The translations under genes and the position numbers were made by a program. From positions 1 to 60,195 of the forward strand of contig JAIQFN010000036.1 in the NCBI GenBank assembly GCA_020073265.1: DNA of 60,195 bases, in the 5' to 3' direction. Positions 27,493 to 38,211 of this stretch are shown here, in pieces (position 1 is the stretch's first letter; every line of letters begins with the position of its first letter). This stretch comes from Terriglobia bacterium (GTDB taxonomy: Bacteria; Acidobacteriota; Terriglobia; Bryobacterales; Bryobacteraceae). The notes under the pieces are model-generated. The model was given only the letters and a program-made list of their open reading frames with translations. It was not told the DNA's origin and ran no database searches.

Positions 27493-30400
27493 CTAAAACT
27501 CAAGTTTGAGCGCGAATTGGAGCTGCCGCGCCGGGAACGTGGACGTGATGCTGCCGTAGGCGGTGGAACTTACACTGCTGTTCGGCGCCATGAAATTGGT
27601 CTGGTTCAGAAGATTGAAGGCCTCCGCGCGGAACTCGAGGCGTCTGGTTTCCGACCACAGCGGAAACTGCTTGTGCAAACCCAGATCGAGTTGATACAAG
27701 GGATAACCGCGGGCGATGTTGCGGCCGGCGGTGCCCCACGGATGGCTGGGATCGGTGGGAATAGAGACGGTATTCTTGTTGAGGTAATTGTTGGTGGTGC
27801 GCTGGCCTTCGGGCGTCACAGGGTCGCCGCTGATATTCGGCCGGTAGTTCGGAGCCGTGCTCACCTGGAACTGCGGCGTGGGGCTGTAAGTGAGATTGAT
27901 CGGCAGTCCGCTGGTCATCGTATTGATGAACGAGAGCTGCCAGCCGCCCAGAGCGCCCTGCAGGAATGGATTTGCGTTCGCTCCGAAGCGGTGGCTTTTT
28001 CCGTACGGGGCGTCCCACACGATCGAGAGCGTGTCGTTGAAAGGCTGGTCGTAACTCGACAGGCCCTTGTCGGCGTTCGGGTTGGCGAAATTCACGCGAG
28101 AGTTGTCGCCGTCGGCGGTCTCCAGGTGGCCGGATGCGATGTCGATGGACTTCGACCAGGTGAAGGAATTCAGCAGGTACAGGCCCTGCGAATAGCGCTT
28201 CTCCAGCTTCACCTGCAGAGCATTGTAATTGGACCAGCCGGCGCCGTAAGCAACTTCGATGTATGCAAAATTCGGAATCGGGCGCCGCTGCTGAAGCGTA
28301 AGGTTCTGGTCCGGCTGATTGGGAACCGCCTGGTTGTAGTCGCCCAGAATCATGAGGTGGACGCCATGGTTGCCGACATAGGCGACGTCTAGCAGAGTGT
28401 CCTTGGCGAGTTCGCGCTGGATGGTGAAGTGATAGCTCTGGACATAGCCGGTCGGGTTGTTGCTCGGAATGAAGCGCGCCTGGGCTCGCAGCGGATCGAA
28501 ATTCGCGGCGACCGCGAAGTTGGCGGGATATCCGAAAGAGGTGGGCCGGAAGCAGGTCTGCGGCGCATCGTTAGGGCTTTGGCAGATGCCCTGGCTGGGA
28601 ATCTGATCGATCTGAGCATCGATGATGTTCGGTCCGTTGTAAGCCAGCAGGTTCTCGCCGCCCAAACGGTTGAACTGCTGATAGCTGATGCCATAGCCGG
28701 CCCGGATGACAGTCTTCGCAAACGCACGCCAGGCCAGGCCCAGGCGCGGAGCCCAATTGCCGAGTTGAGGATTCTGCAGCGAGCGGTCATAAAGATCGCC
28801 TGAGTGCGCTTGAATGAGCGAATTGGTGCGTGGGTCGAAGTTGGCGAGCCGATAGTCGCTCACCCATTGCGGCGAGGCAAATTCGTAACGCAGTCCCAGG
28901 TTCAACGTAAGGCTGTTGGTGGCTTTCCAGTTGTCCTGAACGAAGAGGAAGTGCATGTACTGCAGGTAATCGACCACGGCCAGGTTGTTCAGCTCGTAGT
29001 GGCTGGGAGCGCCGATGAAAAAATCGGCCAGTCCATACGCCTGCGAAAGCGCCGTGCTAGTAGGCGCGCCCGCCGGGCGGCTGAACTGGCCTTGGTAGTT
29101 GAAACTGCCATACGCTGGATTGAAATCATCGATGGTGGTCGTCAGATGCAGGTACTCGTAGCCGAACTTCAGACTGTGCTTGCCGAGGAGCTTCGAGAGG
29201 CTGACCCTGGGGTTGATGCCAAACGGATTCTGGAACTGCGGGTTGCTGCCTTGGCGCCCGAATTGCGAGAATCCCTGCACGGACTGCGAATTCATCGATC
29301 CGGCGACCAGCGGGCTGGTGGGAAGATTCGGAATGTCGGTCAGCAGGCTGGGAAGGCCAAGACCGATGGGCGTCTTGCCGCCTTCCACCCAGGTGATTCC
29401 GGCGCGCGCCTCCAGCACAGTGTTCGGATTGAAAGCGTAGGTGAGGCCGGGAACGAGCTGCTGGTTGAGGATATGCACGTTGCCGTTGTTGTTGCCGCCC
29501 GCCGGTCCCGGGATGTTGCCCGGAACAAAAATGTCGTCCACTCGGTGGCTGTAGCGCGCGAATGCGGACAACTTCTGGCTGCCGTAATAGTCGATCCGGA
29601 AATCGCCCTTGTTGTCGTTGAGGTCGCCGCGGGGCAGGGACTCGAAGTTGTTGCCGTTGCCGGGAAGATTGGGCAGCGGGAGGGCATTCAAGACGTTGAT
29701 GGCGGACTTCATCTTTACCGAATCGGGGATCACTCCGTCCGAATATATCGCTGCGGTGAGCGGGTTCGCGACGGCGGTGCCCAGACGCCCGGCGCGCTGG
29801 TCGGCGGTGGGAACTTGGGCGAAAGTCAGCGAGGTTACGACGCGCCGCTCGCCTTCGTAGTCGCCGAAGAAGAACAGTTTATTTCTTAGGATCGGGAGGC
29901 CGGCCGAGGCGCCGAACTGATTCTGGATATAAGTCGGCTTAACGCCTCCGGTGGGTTGGATGAACCCGACCGCATTTAGCGACGTATTGCGGAGAAACTC
30001 CCAGGCGCTGGCGTGAAATTGGTTGGCGCCACTGCGTGTCACGGCGTTCACCACGGCTCCGGAGGCGTGCCCGTATTCGGCCGTGAAGTTGTTGGTCTCA
30101 ACGCGGTACTCCGCCAGCGCGTCGGGCGTGACTTGAACCGCCTGGTTCGAAAAACCCTGATTGCTGGTTCCGTAGGCGTTGTTGTCCACTCCATCCAGCA
30201 CGAAGTTGTTCGATTCGGCGCGTTGGCCATTTACGTTGTAGGATGCCTCGCGGCTGTCCAGAGCCTGGTTCTCGAGCAACGATTTGCGCACGCCCGGCAC
30301 CAGCAGCGTCAGGTCGGCATAGGACCGTCCGTTCAACGGAAGATTCACGATCTCGCGCGCGCCGATCACCTGGCTGCGGTTGCTCGAATCGGTTTCGAGC

Positions 30401-30759
30401 ATGGCTGCGGCGCCGCTGACCGTTACGCTTTCGCTGGTTGCGCCGAGTTCCAGGGTTAAATCCACGCGTTGGTGAGCGTTAACCGCAACGTTGAAGGGCG
30501 CGGTGGTGGCCAGCTTGAAGCCTTTCGCGTCCGCTTTCAACGTGTACTCGCCGACGCGGACGTTGAGAAACTCGAAATTGCCGCTGGCATCGGTGGTGGC
30601 GAATTGCTCGGTCCCGTTCGTGAGATTCGAGAGCGTGACCTTGCTTCCAGTCACCACGGCTCCCGAGGCGTCCTTGGCGGTGCCGAGCACGGTGGAATTG
30701 TCGTATTGCGCGAACGCGGTCGCGCAGAGTAACAGGGCGAGGGCGGAAAATCGAAACAT
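27493..30759 (-). CDS. Oar-like TonB-dependent outer-membrane receptor
   Basis: A 1088-residue protein with a signal peptide (MFRFSALALLLCATAFAQ), an N-terminal carboxypeptidase-regulatory-like domain (VLGTAKDASGAVVTGSKVTL), a plug region with LPLNGRSYADLTLLVPGV, and a long beta-barrel ending in a typical aromatic C-terminus (RQLQFALKLEF). This matches the Oar-like receptors expanded in Acidobacteria. The substrate is unknown. It is followed 12 bp later by a metallophosphoesterase, which suggests uptake of a phosphorylated compound, but that is a guess. Confidence 0.92.
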   Translation of the reverse strand: MFRFSALALLLCATAFAQYDNSTVLGTAKDASGAVVTGSKVTLSNLTNGTEQFATTDASGNFEFLNVRVGEYTLKADAKGFKLATTAPFNVAVNAHQRVDLTLELGATSESVTVSGAAAMLETDSSNRSQVIGAREIVNLPLNGRSYADLTLLVPGVRKSLLENQALDSREASYNVNGQRAESNNFVLDGVDNNAYGTSNQGFSNQAVQVTPDALAEYRVETNNFTAEYGHASGAVVNAVTRSGANQFHASAWEFLRNTSLNAVGFIQPTGGVKPTYIQNQFGASAGLPILRNKLFFFGDYEGERRVVTSLTFAQVPTADQRAGRLGTAVANPLTAAIYSDGVIPDSVKMKSAINVLNALPLPNLPGNGNNFESLPRGDLNDNKGDFRIDYYGSQKLSAFARYSHRVDDIFVPGNIPGPAGGNNNGNVHILNQQLVPGLTYAFNPNTVLEARAGITWVEGGKTPIGLGLPSLLTDIPNLPTSPLVAGSMNSQSVQGFSQFGRQGSNPQFQNPFGINPRVSLSKLLGKHSLKFGYEYLHLTTTIDDFNPAYGSFNYQGQFSRPAGAPTSTALSQAYGLADFFIGAPSHYELNNLAVVDYLQYMHFLFVQDNWKATNSLTLNLGLRYEFASPQWVSDYRLANFDPRTNSLIQAHSGDLYDRSLQNPQLGNWAPRLGLAWRAFAKTVIRAGYGISYQQFNRLGGENLLAYNGPNIIDAQIDQIPSQGICQSPNDAPQTCFRPTSFGYPANFAVAANFDPLRAQARFIPSNNPTGYVQSYHFTIQRELAKDTLLDVAYVGNHGVHLMILGDYNQAVPNQPDQNLTLQQRRPIPNFAYIEVAYGAGWSNYNALQVKLEKRYSQGLYLLNSFTWSKSIDIASGHLETADGDNSRVNFANPNADKGLSSYDQPFNDTLSIVWDAPYGKSHRFGANANPFLQGALGGWQLSFINTMTSGLPINLTYSPTPQFQVSTAPNYRPNISGDPVTPEGQRTTNNYLNKNTVSIPTDPSHPWGTAGRNIARGYPLYQLDLGLHKQFPLWSETRRLEFRAEAFNLLNQTNFMAPNSSVSSTAYGSITSTFPARQLQFALKLEF

Positions 30760-30847
30760 GTTCCTAAACTAGCGGGCGGCTGTTGCGGGAGTGTGGCGCT
30801 ACGGTAAAAGCTCTATGAATCCTACGAGGGCGAATCAGTGTGTGGGC

Positions 30848-30941
<94 letters not shown>

Positions 30942-31067
30942 GGCGGTGTGGGCGGATCTGTCCAGGATCATAACATACCAACCGGGGGCCACCATCCGAT
31001 ATCGGAATGGCAGCGCGCGGCAGATTGTTATACTGAACCCAAGCTCGCAATCCTGAAAGGAGATTCC

Positions 31068-32888
31068 ATGCGATTTCTGCGCATTTTTGTTCCATTACTG
31101 GGTTTGGCGTCGATGGGTTTCGCGCAACTGAGCCCGTCTCAAAAGCAGGCTGACTTTCTGCAACTGGTGGGCTTATACGCGAAGAACTATGGACCCTACG
31201 AGCTGCGCCGGGACGTTTTTGGCTTCGACTTGTTCAACGTCAAGCCCTGGCTCGACCAGATCGCCCAGTCCAAGGACGATATCGACTACTACGACATTCT
31301 GACCAAGTATGTCGCGAGCTTGCAGGACAGCCACGACGAGTTCCTGATGCCGTCCGATTTCGAAGCCTGGCTGCACATGGACGCCGATATTTTCGACGGC
31401 AAGGTGCTGATCGGCGACATCGATCGCGATTATCTTCCGCGCACCCAGTATCCATTCGATATCGGAGACGAGATTGTCTCAGTGGACGGCACCGCGGCGG
31501 CGGATCTCATTCAGGCGTTCATTCCGTACGCGGTGAACGGTTCGGGCAACAAGACCAGCCAGAAGCGGCTGGCGGCCGGAGCCATCTTCGACAGACTCCA
31601 GTTCTTTAACCCCAGAGCCGCGCAAATCGGCGACAACGCGACGGTGGTGATCCGGCGGCAGAACGGCAACGTGGAAACGTACAGCATTCCGTGGGACAAG
31701 ACCGGCACTGCGATGGTCAAGGTTGGACCGGTGCCCTCGCCGCAAACCAGCGCCGCGGGGCGTTTTACTCCGCGGGCCGTCGAGCCGAAAGCGACCGCGC
31801 GCCGTCCGGGCCGCGGTCCAGAGTGGAGCAATCCTTGGGGCGTGTGGCAAGGCCCACGCGCCGCGATCGCGCGCGACCCGGTACCCGACTACATGCAGGC
31901 CCAAAGAAAACTGCAATTCGGAGGCGCTCTGGCGGCGCCTGTGACTGTGCGTAAATCGACGGCGGCGGGCATCGACCCGTTCGATTCCTTGACGCCGGTG
32001 TTCGATCCTCCGCCCGGCTTCAAGCTGCGGCTGGGTTCCAGAGCCTCCGATCAATTCATATCGGGCACCTATCCGGTGGGCACAGCTACCATCGGCTTCA
32101 TTCGCATCCCGACCATGGATCCGCCTAGTCAAAACACGGCCTTCAACCAGTTTGTGAATGAGATCCTCTTTTTCCAGCAGAACACCGATGGTTTGGTGGT
32201 CGACGTGATGGGCAACGGAGGAGGATCGGGATGCTATGCGCAAGCCCTGGTATCGGCGCTGAATCCTCAAACTTTCCGTGGGCTAACGTTTCAGATAAGA
32301 GCGACGCAGAACTGGGTGGCTACATTCTCGTCCCAGATAACACTCGCGCAACAAGAGGGGGCCGAGCAGTGGATCATCAATCTGTATACGGCGTACTTGG
32401 CCGAAGTGCAGCAAGCGTTTTCAGAAGACCGGGGGCAGACCGGGCCGCTGCCTGTCTGCGGACCCACCATTGATGCTCCCCCGCTCACCGACACCAAGGG
32501 CCATAGCCTTGCCTACACCAAGCCGATTCTGTTGCTCACGGACAACTACACTTTGTCGGCGGCTGAAATCTTCACCATGATGATGCAGGATTCGCAGCGC
32601 GCCACCATTTTCGGAGACCGCACCGACGGCGGGGGCGGCAGCGTTGTGGAGTTCGACGCAACCGACTATTCGGAAGGATCGGCGCGTGTGACCCTGGACC
32701 TGATCAACCGGGCGCATCCGGTGGCGACACCCGGCTTCCCTCCGGGGCCCTACAACGCCTACTATGACGGGCAGGGGATTTATCCGGACATCGTCGAGAA
32801 TTATCAGACGCTGGACAATCTGCTCAACAACGGCCAGACCTTCGTGAGCGACTTCAGCGCGGCAATCGCGAGCCTGGTAAAGAAGTAA
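31068..32888 (+). CDS. S41-family (C-terminal processing-like) secreted protease
   Basis: A 606-residue protein with a signal peptide (RFLRIFVPLLGLASMGFAQ). It has a PDZ-like region (FDIGDEIVSVDGTAAADLI near 130-150), then the tail-specific protease core with DGLVVDVMGNGGGSG and the nucleophile context NYTLSAAEIF, Ser497. It should cleave proteins in the periplasm. The start has GAAAGGAG 6 nt upstream; the open frame runs on to 30840 through the tRNA, which is not coding. A TATACT at 31029-31034 could be its -10 box. Confidence 0.85.
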   Translation: MRFLRIFVPLLGLASMGFAQLSPSQKQADFLQLVGLYAKNYGPYELRRDVFGFDLFNVKPWLDQIAQSKDDIDYYDILTKYVASLQDSHDEFLMPSDFEAWLHMDADIFDGKVLIGDIDRDYLPRTQYPFDIGDEIVSVDGTAAADLIQAFIPYAVNGSGNKTSQKRLAAGAIFDRLQFFNPRAAQIGDNATVVIRRQNGNVETYSIPWDKTGTAMVKVGPVPSPQTSAAGRFTPRAVEPKATARRPGRGPEWSNPWGVWQGPRAAIARDPVPDYMQAQRKLQFGGALAAPVTVRKSTAAGIDPFDSLTPVFDPPPGFKLRLGSRASDQFISGTYPVGTATIGFIRIPTMDPPSQNTAFNQFVNEILFFQQNTDGLVVDVMGNGGGSGCYAQALVSALNPQTFRGLTFQIRATQNWVATFSSQITLAQQEGAEQWIINLYTAYLAEVQQAFSEDRGQTGPLPVCGPTIDAPPLTDTKGHSLAYTKPILLLTDNYTLSAAEIFTMMMQDSQRATIFGDRTDGGGGSVVEFDATDYSEGSARVTLDLINRAHPVATPGFPPGPYNAYYDGQGIYPDIVENYQTLDNLLNNGQTFVSDFSAAIASLVKK

Positions 32889-32901
32889 CGGCCATGGCTG
32901 G

Positions 32902-32932
32902 GCGGGCGGCGTCTCCGGCTTGGGCCGCCCGC
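32902..32932. terminator. GC-rich hairpin between converging genes
   Basis: A 9-bp perfect stem (32902-32910 with 32924-32932) and a 13-nt loop in the 51-bp gap between the S41 protease and the methyltransferase stops. There is no clear U tract, so termination is inferred from position. Confidence 0.45.
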
Positions 32933-32939
32933 GCCGGAA

Positions 32940-33608
32940 TTACTTCTTCTGAAAGATCGCGACGTATTGGCTGTTGGGAATCAGGTCGCGCTTGGAGACC
33001 AGGCGGAAGCCGTTGGTTTCCACTTCCTTGATGAGGTCATCCTGATCCAGCCGGATATGTTCGAGCGCGCGATCGCCTTGGCCCATGGCTCCGCGCCGCT
33101 TGAAGTATTCGACGATCACCAGTTTTCCGTCCGACAGCAGGCTGTCGCGAATGTGTCCCAGCATGGCTTCGGGATAGTCGAAATGATGATAGACGTCCAG
33201 GATCAGCACGCCCGCGAGCGTATCGGCCGGTAGCTTCGGATCGCGGTCCGTGCCGAGCACGAACTTCACGTTGGTCAGTTGGCTGAGTTGAACCCGGGTC
33301 CTGGCCTGGTCGAGAAAATCGGTCTGGATGTCTTCCGCATACACCTGGCCGGTGTCGCGGACCGCATGGCTCAAGTAGGGCAGCATGAAGCCGACGCCGG
33401 TGCCGACGTCCGCCACCGAGTCGCCGGGCTTGAGATCCAGCGCTTCGACGATGTCGCGCGGCTTCTGCCGGGCTTCGCGATCGGCTGACACCAGGCCCTT
33501 GGCGACGCTGGCGCGTCCTTCCTTGGTCTTGTAGCCTTCGTTGGCTTTCTCGGCGACCTGCGGGAAGGCCGCGGCGCAAAGCAGGAACAGGCACGCTAGT
33601 TTTTTCAT
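32940..33608 (-). CDS. Secreted class I SAM-type methyltransferase
   Basis: A 222-residue protein with a signal peptide (MKKLACLFLLCAAAFPQV) and a Rossmann core: VADVGTGVGFMLPYLS, YAEDIQTDFLDQAR, VLILDVYHHFDYPEAM and LVIVEYFKRRG. A methyltransferase fold behind a cleavable signal peptide is unusual, since SAM is cytoplasmic, but this combination recurs in Acidobacteria and Proteobacteria. It overlaps the upstream homoserine dehydrogenase stop by 4 bp. Confidence 0.8.
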   Translation of the reverse strand: MKKLACLFLLCAAAFPQVAEKANEGYKTKEGRASVAKGLVSADREARQKPRDIVEALDLKPGDSVADVGTGVGFMLPYLSHAVRDTGQVYAEDIQTDFLDQARTRVQLSQLTNVKFVLGTDRDPKLPADTLAGVLILDVYHHFDYPEAMLGHIRDSLLSDGKLVIVEYFKRRGAMGQGDRALEHIRLDQDDLIKEVETNGFRLVSKRDLIPNSQYVAIFQKK

Positions 33609-34909
33609 AGGGATTTCTCCATGGGCATGGCGAGCGGGGGTTCGATCAAAAAGTCGTTGGCGGACATTTCAACCAGGGCATCGCGAATGGACTGCTCCGA
33701 CGCCGGCTCGACGGTGATGACGAAGGGCCGGTCACGGTAGTTGTCGGAGGGCAGTTGCAGAACCGCTTCCAGGCTGATTTGCTTGTCAGCCAGCACGCGC
33801 GACAACGCGGCGATAATGCCGGGGCGATCTTCCACGCGGAAGCGGAGATAGTAAGCGGAGTGCTGCAGCGTCACCGGAATCGGTTTGTACTCACCCAGGC
33901 GCTCGTGCGCGAAGGGCGAGACGCGTTCCGGACTGCCGGCGCGGATCTCGCGCGCTACTCGCATCAGATCGCTGACCACGGCGACACCGGTGGGCGCCGG
34001 TCCCGCGCCGCGGCCGTAGTAGAACGTGTCTTCACCGTATTTCCCGCGCACCCACACGGCGTTGTAGGCTCCCTGCACGCCCGCGAGAATGGTGGACTGC
34101 GGAATCAACGCCGGCCTCACCGAGAGGATCAGGCCGGCGGGCGTCTGACGCGCGGAACAGATCAGGCGGATGGTGTGGCCCAACTGGTGGGCGTACTCAA
34201 AGTCGACCGGGAGGATGCGGCGGATGCCTTCGGTGTAGATGTCGGAGGGTGTGATTTTTTCGCCGAACGCGAGCGCGGCCAGGATGGCGAGCTTGGAACG
34301 GGCGTCGTAGCCGTCCACGTCGGCGCTGGGGTCGGACTCGGCGTAACCGAGCCGCTGCGCTTCGGCGAGCACCTGATCGAAAGACGCGCCGTGCTTTTCA
34401 ATTTCCGTGAGGATGTAGTTGCTGGTGCCGTTGAGAATGCCGTACAGCGTGGTGACGCGGTCGCCGGAGATGCCCTCGCGCAGCACGCTGTGGATCGGGA
34501 TGCCGCCGGCCACGCTGGCTTCCATGGCCAGGTTGATGCCGGCCGTGATAGCGCGATCCCAGATCTCGGCGCCGCACAGCGCCATCAATTCCTTGTTGGC
34601 GGTGACGACGGATTTATGATGCTGGATGGCGGCGTCGATGATTTCGCGCGCGACGCCGGTGCCGCCCACCAGCTCGGCCACGATGTCGACCTCCGGATGC
34701 GCCACCACCTGCCGCCAATCCGGTGTGCGGAAGACGTCCGCCACCGCGTCCGGAAGCTTGCGGGTCGCAATCGAGCGGCTGCACAGCGCTTTCACGCGCA
34801 GCGGGAAGCCGAGCTTGAGCGCAATCTGTTCGGCGTTCTCGGTGAGAATCGCAAGCGTACCCAAGCCCACGTTTCCCAGTCCGATGATGCCGACGTTGAC
34901 CTCCTGCAT
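33605..34909 (-). CDS. hom: Homoserine dehydrogenase
   Basis: A 434-residue enzyme: NAD(P)-binding GIIGLGNVGLGTLAIL, VVTANKELMALCG, the catalytic region ASVAGGIPIHSVLREG, GILNGTSNYILTEI and YAESDPSADVDGYDARSK, and a C-terminal ACT domain (YYLRFRVEDRPGIIAALSRVL). It reduces aspartate semialdehyde to homoserine for threonine and methionine synthesis; the ACT domain implies feedback control by amino acids. Confidence 0.96.
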   Translation of the reverse strand: MQEVNVGIIGLGNVGLGTLAILTENAEQIALKLGFPLRVKALCSRSIATRKLPDAVADVFRTPDWRQVVAHPEVDIVAELVGGTGVAREIIDAAIQHHKSVVTANKELMALCGAEIWDRAITAGINLAMEASVAGGIPIHSVLREGISGDRVTTLYGILNGTSNYILTEIEKHGASFDQVLAEAQRLGYAESDPSADVDGYDARSKLAILAALAFGEKITPSDIYTEGIRRILPVDFEYAHQLGHTIRLICSARQTPAGLILSVRPALIPQSTILAGVQGAYNAVWVRGKYGEDTFYYGRGAGPAPTGVAVVSDLMRVAREIRAGSPERVSPFAHERLGEYKPIPVTLQHSAYYLRFRVEDRPGIIAALSRVLADKQISLEAVLQLPSDNYRDRPFVITVEPASEQSIRDALVEMSANDFLIEPPLAMPMEKSL

Positions 34910-35053
34910 ATGTGGTTATTATCGAAGATCCCGGCCCCGGTTGTCCTGGCGGGTGCTGATCGGCGCCGGCGATTCAATCCGACTGCGCGTACGTGGGAGA
35001 TGTCGTGAGCGACCATGCCGATGGAGTCACGCTATCATGACAGTGGTGCAAAT

Positions 35054-35371
35054 ATGCGGCTCGCAATTGTGCTCGTCATGGCTGGTGCGTTGGCGGCGCC
35101 CGCGCAGAATCCTCCTCCACAGCCTCGCCCGGGGGAGCCGGAAACTCCGGAAGACGTTCGCCTGCCGAATGGAAAGCTGCAGCGCGACGAGATCCTGAAG
35201 GCCGAATACCAGAAATCCCTGGAGGACGCCCGGGAGTTGTCGAGACTGGCCGAAGACCTGAAGGTGGATCTGGAGAAGAACGATCGCTACGTGCTCTCGC
35301 TGGCGACGCTCAAGAAGACCGAAGAAATCGAGAAACTCGCCAAGCGAATCCGCGATCGGCTCAAACATTGA
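35054..35371 (+). CDS. Small secreted protein with a coiled-coil-like helix, function unknown
   Basis: A 105-residue protein with a signal peptide (MRLAIVLVMAGALAAPAQ), a proline-rich linker (PPPQPRPGEPETPE) and a highly charged helical C-terminal part (ILKAEYQKSLEDARELSRL, KKTEEIEKLAKRIRDRLKH). I do not recognise a family. The start at 35054 is chosen for the signal peptide. It lies 27 bp before pyrR. Confidence 0.65.
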   Translation: MRLAIVLVMAGALAAPAQNPPPQPRPGEPETPEDVRLPNGKLQRDEILKAEYQKSLEDARELSRLAEDLKVDLEKNDRYVLSLATLKKTEEIEKLAKRIRDRLKH

Positions 35372-35398
35372 TATGTTACGCTGAAGCGTTTAGTCCCC

Positions 35399-35947
35399 AT
35401 GGCTCCCATACGCGAAAAATCTCAATTGATGAGCGCCTCCGAGATTGACCGGACCCTGGTGCGGCTGGCGCACGAGATTCTGGAGAAGACCCAGGACCTG
35501 CACCGGCTGGCGTTCATCGGAATCCGCCGCCGTGGGGTGCCGCTGGCGATCCGGCTGGCGGAGAAGATCAAGAGCCTGGAAGGGCTCACGGTTCCGGTTG
35601 GTTTTCTCGACATCAATCTGTATCGCGACGATTTGTCGACGGTGTCGGAGAAGCCGGTGCACAACGCCACCGAAATCAACTTTCCGGTTACGGGCAAAGA
35701 CATCATCTTGATGGATGACGTGCTGTACACCGGCCGCACCATTCGCGCTGCGCTGGATGCGCTGTTCGACAAGGGCCGGCCGGCGCGGGTGCAGTTGCTG
35801 GTGCTGATCGACCGGGGCTGGCGCGAGCTTCCGATCGAAGCCCGCTATGTGGGACGGATGGTGCAGACCAGCGCCAACGAAATCATCGAGGTGAAATTTC
35901 AGGAAGTGGACCAGATGGAGAAGGTGCTGCTGGTGGAGAGGACGTAG
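35399..35947 (+). CDS. pyrR: Bifunctional pyr operon regulator / uracil phosphoribosyltransferase PyrR
   Basis: A 182-residue PyrR: ARHEIL-like LVRLAHEILEKTQDL, GIRRRGVPLA, the PRPP-binding loop IILMDDVLYTGRTIRAAL, and LVLIDRGWRELPIEARYVG. In Gram-positives it binds pyr mRNA and causes attenuation. The gene leads pyrB and pyrC here, consistent with control of the operon, although I did not find a clear PyrR anti-antiterminator in the 27-bp leader. The start may alternatively be the ATG at 35429. Confidence 0.95.
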   Translation: MAPIREKSQLMSASEIDRTLVRLAHEILEKTQDLHRLAFIGIRRRGVPLAIRLAEKIKSLEGLTVPVGFLDINLYRDDLSTVSEKPVHNATEINFPVTGKDIILMDDVLYTGRTIRAALDALFDKGRPARVQLLVLIDRGWRELPIEARYVGRMVQTSANEIIEVKFQEVDQMEKVLLVERT

Positions 35948-35956
35948 GTTTCCGCC

Positions 35957-36865
35957 ATGCCGGGTGGACTGCTGGGAATCGAACCGCTGGAGCGCGGCGA
36001 AATCGAATCCATCCTCGACCGCGCCACGCATTTCCAGCGGCAGCAGGGCGAGCGCCGTAAGTCGGATGTGGCGCGCGGACGCATGATGGTGAATCTGTTC
36101 TTCGAGGCTTCCACGCGCACGCGCACCAGTTTCGAGATCGCGGCCAAGCGGTTGGGGGCGGACACCATTTCGATCACGGCGTCCGGCTCGAGCGTCGACA
36201 AGGGCGAATCGCTGGTGGATACGTTGAATACGCTGGGCGCGATGCACCCGGACGCGATCGTGATGCGGCACTCGGCTTCGGGCGCTCCGCATTTCCTGGC
36301 GCGGCACCTGCCCACGCCCATCATCAATGCCGGCGACGGCACGCACGAGCATCCCACGCAGGCGCTGCTGGACGCGCGCACGATTCTGGACCGGCGTCCC
36401 ACGCTGGAAGGACTGCGGGTGGCCATCATCGGCGACATCGTGCACAGCCGCGTGGCGCGGTCGAACATGTACTTGCTGTCGAAGTTCGGCGCCGAGATCG
36501 TGCTGTGCGGGCCGGCCTCGCTGGTGCCGGCGGAGTTAGCGCAGATCACCGCCGGAGTCACGCGGACGCACGACATTCGCGAGGCCATTCGCGACGCCGA
36601 CGTGATCATGATGCTGCGCGTTCAACTGGAGCGCCAGCACGAGTCGGCGTTTTCGGCGAGCGAGTATTTCCAGTTTTACGGACTCCGGCTGGAGCACATG
36701 GATCTGGCCAAGCCGGATGCCATCGTGATGCATCCCGGGCCCATCAATCGCGGGCGTGAGATTTCGTCCGAGGTCGCCGATTCCCAGCGCTCCGTGATAT
36801 TGAACCAGGTGGAGAACGGGATTGCGGTGCGGATGGCGGTGTTGGAGAGGATTTTGAGCAACTAG
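35957..36865 (+). CDS. pyrB: Aspartate carbamoyltransferase catalytic subunit
   Basis: A 302-residue ATCase: [20 protein letters not shown] (carbamoyl-phosphate binding), [33 protein letters not shown], and [13 protein letters not shown]. It catalyses the first committed step of pyrimidine synthesis. There is no regulatory pyrI nearby. It lies 9 bp after pyrR. Confidence 0.97.
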   Translation: MPGGLLGIEPLERGEIESILDRATHFQRQQGERRKSDVARGRMMVNLFFEASTRTRTSFEIAAKRLGADTISITASGSSVDKGESLVDTLNTLGAMHPDAIVMRHSASGAPHFLARHLPTPIINAGDGTHEHPTQALLDARTILDRRPTLEGLRVAIIGDIVHSRVARSNMYLLSKFGAEIVLCGPASLVPAELAQITAGVTRTHDIREAIRDADVIMMLRVQLERQHESAFSASEYFQFYGLRLEHMDLAKPDAIVMHPGPINRGREISSEVADSQRSVILNQVENGIAVRMAVLERILSN

Positions 36866-36876
36866 GCGTTCGCGCG

Positions 36877-36892
36877 AGTGCGTGCGCCACAA
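36877..36892. repeat. Dispersed intergenic repeat, copy 2
   Basis: AGTGCGTGCGCCACAA between pyrB and pyrC; the preceding GTTCGC is shared with copy 3. Confidence 0.6.
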
Positions 36893-36897
36893 ACTGC

Positions 36898-38178
36898 ATG
36901 AGGAAGCTGGTTATTCGGAACGGGCGGGTCGTCGATCCGGCTAGCAAGCTGGATGCGATCGCGGACGTGTTGATCGAGGAAGGGCGCATCGCCGCGGTCG
37001 GCGAGAAATTGCAGGTTACGGGCGCCGAGCGGTTGGATGCCTCCGGCCGCATCGTGGCGCCGGGCTTCATCGACATGCACGTACATCTGCGCGAGCCCGG
37101 CTTCGAGTACGCCGAGACCATCGAGACCGGATCGCGAGCCGCCGCCGCCGGAGGATTCACCAGCATTTGTTGCATGCCGAACACGTCGCCGGTGAACGAC
37201 AACGCGACTGTGACCAGCTACATCGTCGGGCGCGCGGAGCGCTACGCCGTGGTGAACGTGCTTCCGATCGGCGCCATCACCAAGGGCAGCGCGGGCCAGG
37301 AGCTGGCGGCCATCGGCTCGATGCGGCAGGCGGGCATCGTGGCCATCTCCGACGACGGCCAGCCGGTGATGAACGCGCGGCTGATGCGGCGCGCCATGGA
37401 GACCGCGCGCTCGTTCGGGATTCCGGTGATCGATCACTGCGAGGATCTGCACTTGAGCGCGGGCGGCGACATGCACGAGGGAATCCAGAGCGTGCGGATG
37501 GGGCTGCGAGGGATTCCGGCCGCCTCGGAAGACGTGATGGTGGCGCGCGACATTCTGCTGGCCGAGTGGACCGGCGCGCGCTTCCACGTGGCGCACATTT
37601 CGTCCTGCTATTCGGTGGAGATGGTGGCCTTCGCCAAGAGCCGCGGCATCGCGGTGACCTGCGAGGCCACGCCGCACCATTTCGCGCTGTCCGATTCCGA
37701 CATGCCGCCCTACGACAGCAACTACAAGATGAAGCCACCGCTGCGTTCGGGCTGCGACTCGGGTGCCGTCACGCAAGGTCTGGTGTCCGGAACCGTGGAT
37801 GCAATCGCCACCGACCACGCACCGCATGCCGGCAGCGAGAAGATGCAGGAATTCGAGAAATGCCCGTTCGGCATCATCGGCCTGGAGACCGCGGTCGGGC
37901 TGGCGCTCGAACGGCTGGTGCATCCGGGCAAGATCCCGGTGGCGCGTCTGGTGGAGCTGTTCACCACCGGGCCGGCCAGAGTGCTGAACCTCAAGCGCGG
38001 GCGCCTGGCGGTGGGCGCGCCGGGTGATGTCACCATTCTCGACCTGGAGCGCCAATGGACCTACGACGTCAACAAGTCGGCGTCCAAGAGCCGCAATTCG
38101 CCGTTCGACGGGCACCAGTTTCGGGGCGGGCCGGTGGCGACGATCGTCAATGGTAGAGTGGTTTGGAAGGTGGATTGA
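36898..38178 (+). CDS. pyrC: Dihydroorotase
   Basis: A 426-residue amidohydrolase of the class I (PyrC long) type: [19 protein letters not shown] with the metal-binding Hx[41 protein letters not shown] and [12 protein letters not shown]. It cyclises carbamoyl aspartate. It follows pyrB by 32 bp containing the dispersed repeat. Confidence 0.97.
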   Translation: MRKLVIRNGRVVDPASKLDAIADVLIEEGRIAAVGEKLQVTGAERLDASGRIVAPGFIDMHVHLREPGFEYAETIETGSRAAAAGGFTSICCMPNTSPVNDNATVTSYIVGRAERYAVVNVLPIGAITKGSAGQELAAIGSMRQAGIVAISDDGQPVMNARLMRRAMETARSFGIPVIDHCEDLHLSAGGDMHEGIQSVRMGLRGIPAASEDVMVARDILLAEWTGARFHVAHISSCYSVEMVAFAKSRGIAVTCEATPHHFALSDSDMPPYDSNYKMKPPLRSGCDSGAVTQGLVSGTVDAIATDHAPHAGSEKMQEFEKCPFGIIGLETAVGLALERLVHPGKIPVARLVELFTTGPARVLNLKRGRLAVGAPGDVTILDLERQWTYDVNKSASKSRNSPFDGHQFRGGPVATIVNGRVVWKVD

Positions 38179-38211
38179 GCGCGCACCCACGTGTGCGGCG
38201 CGAGAACACAT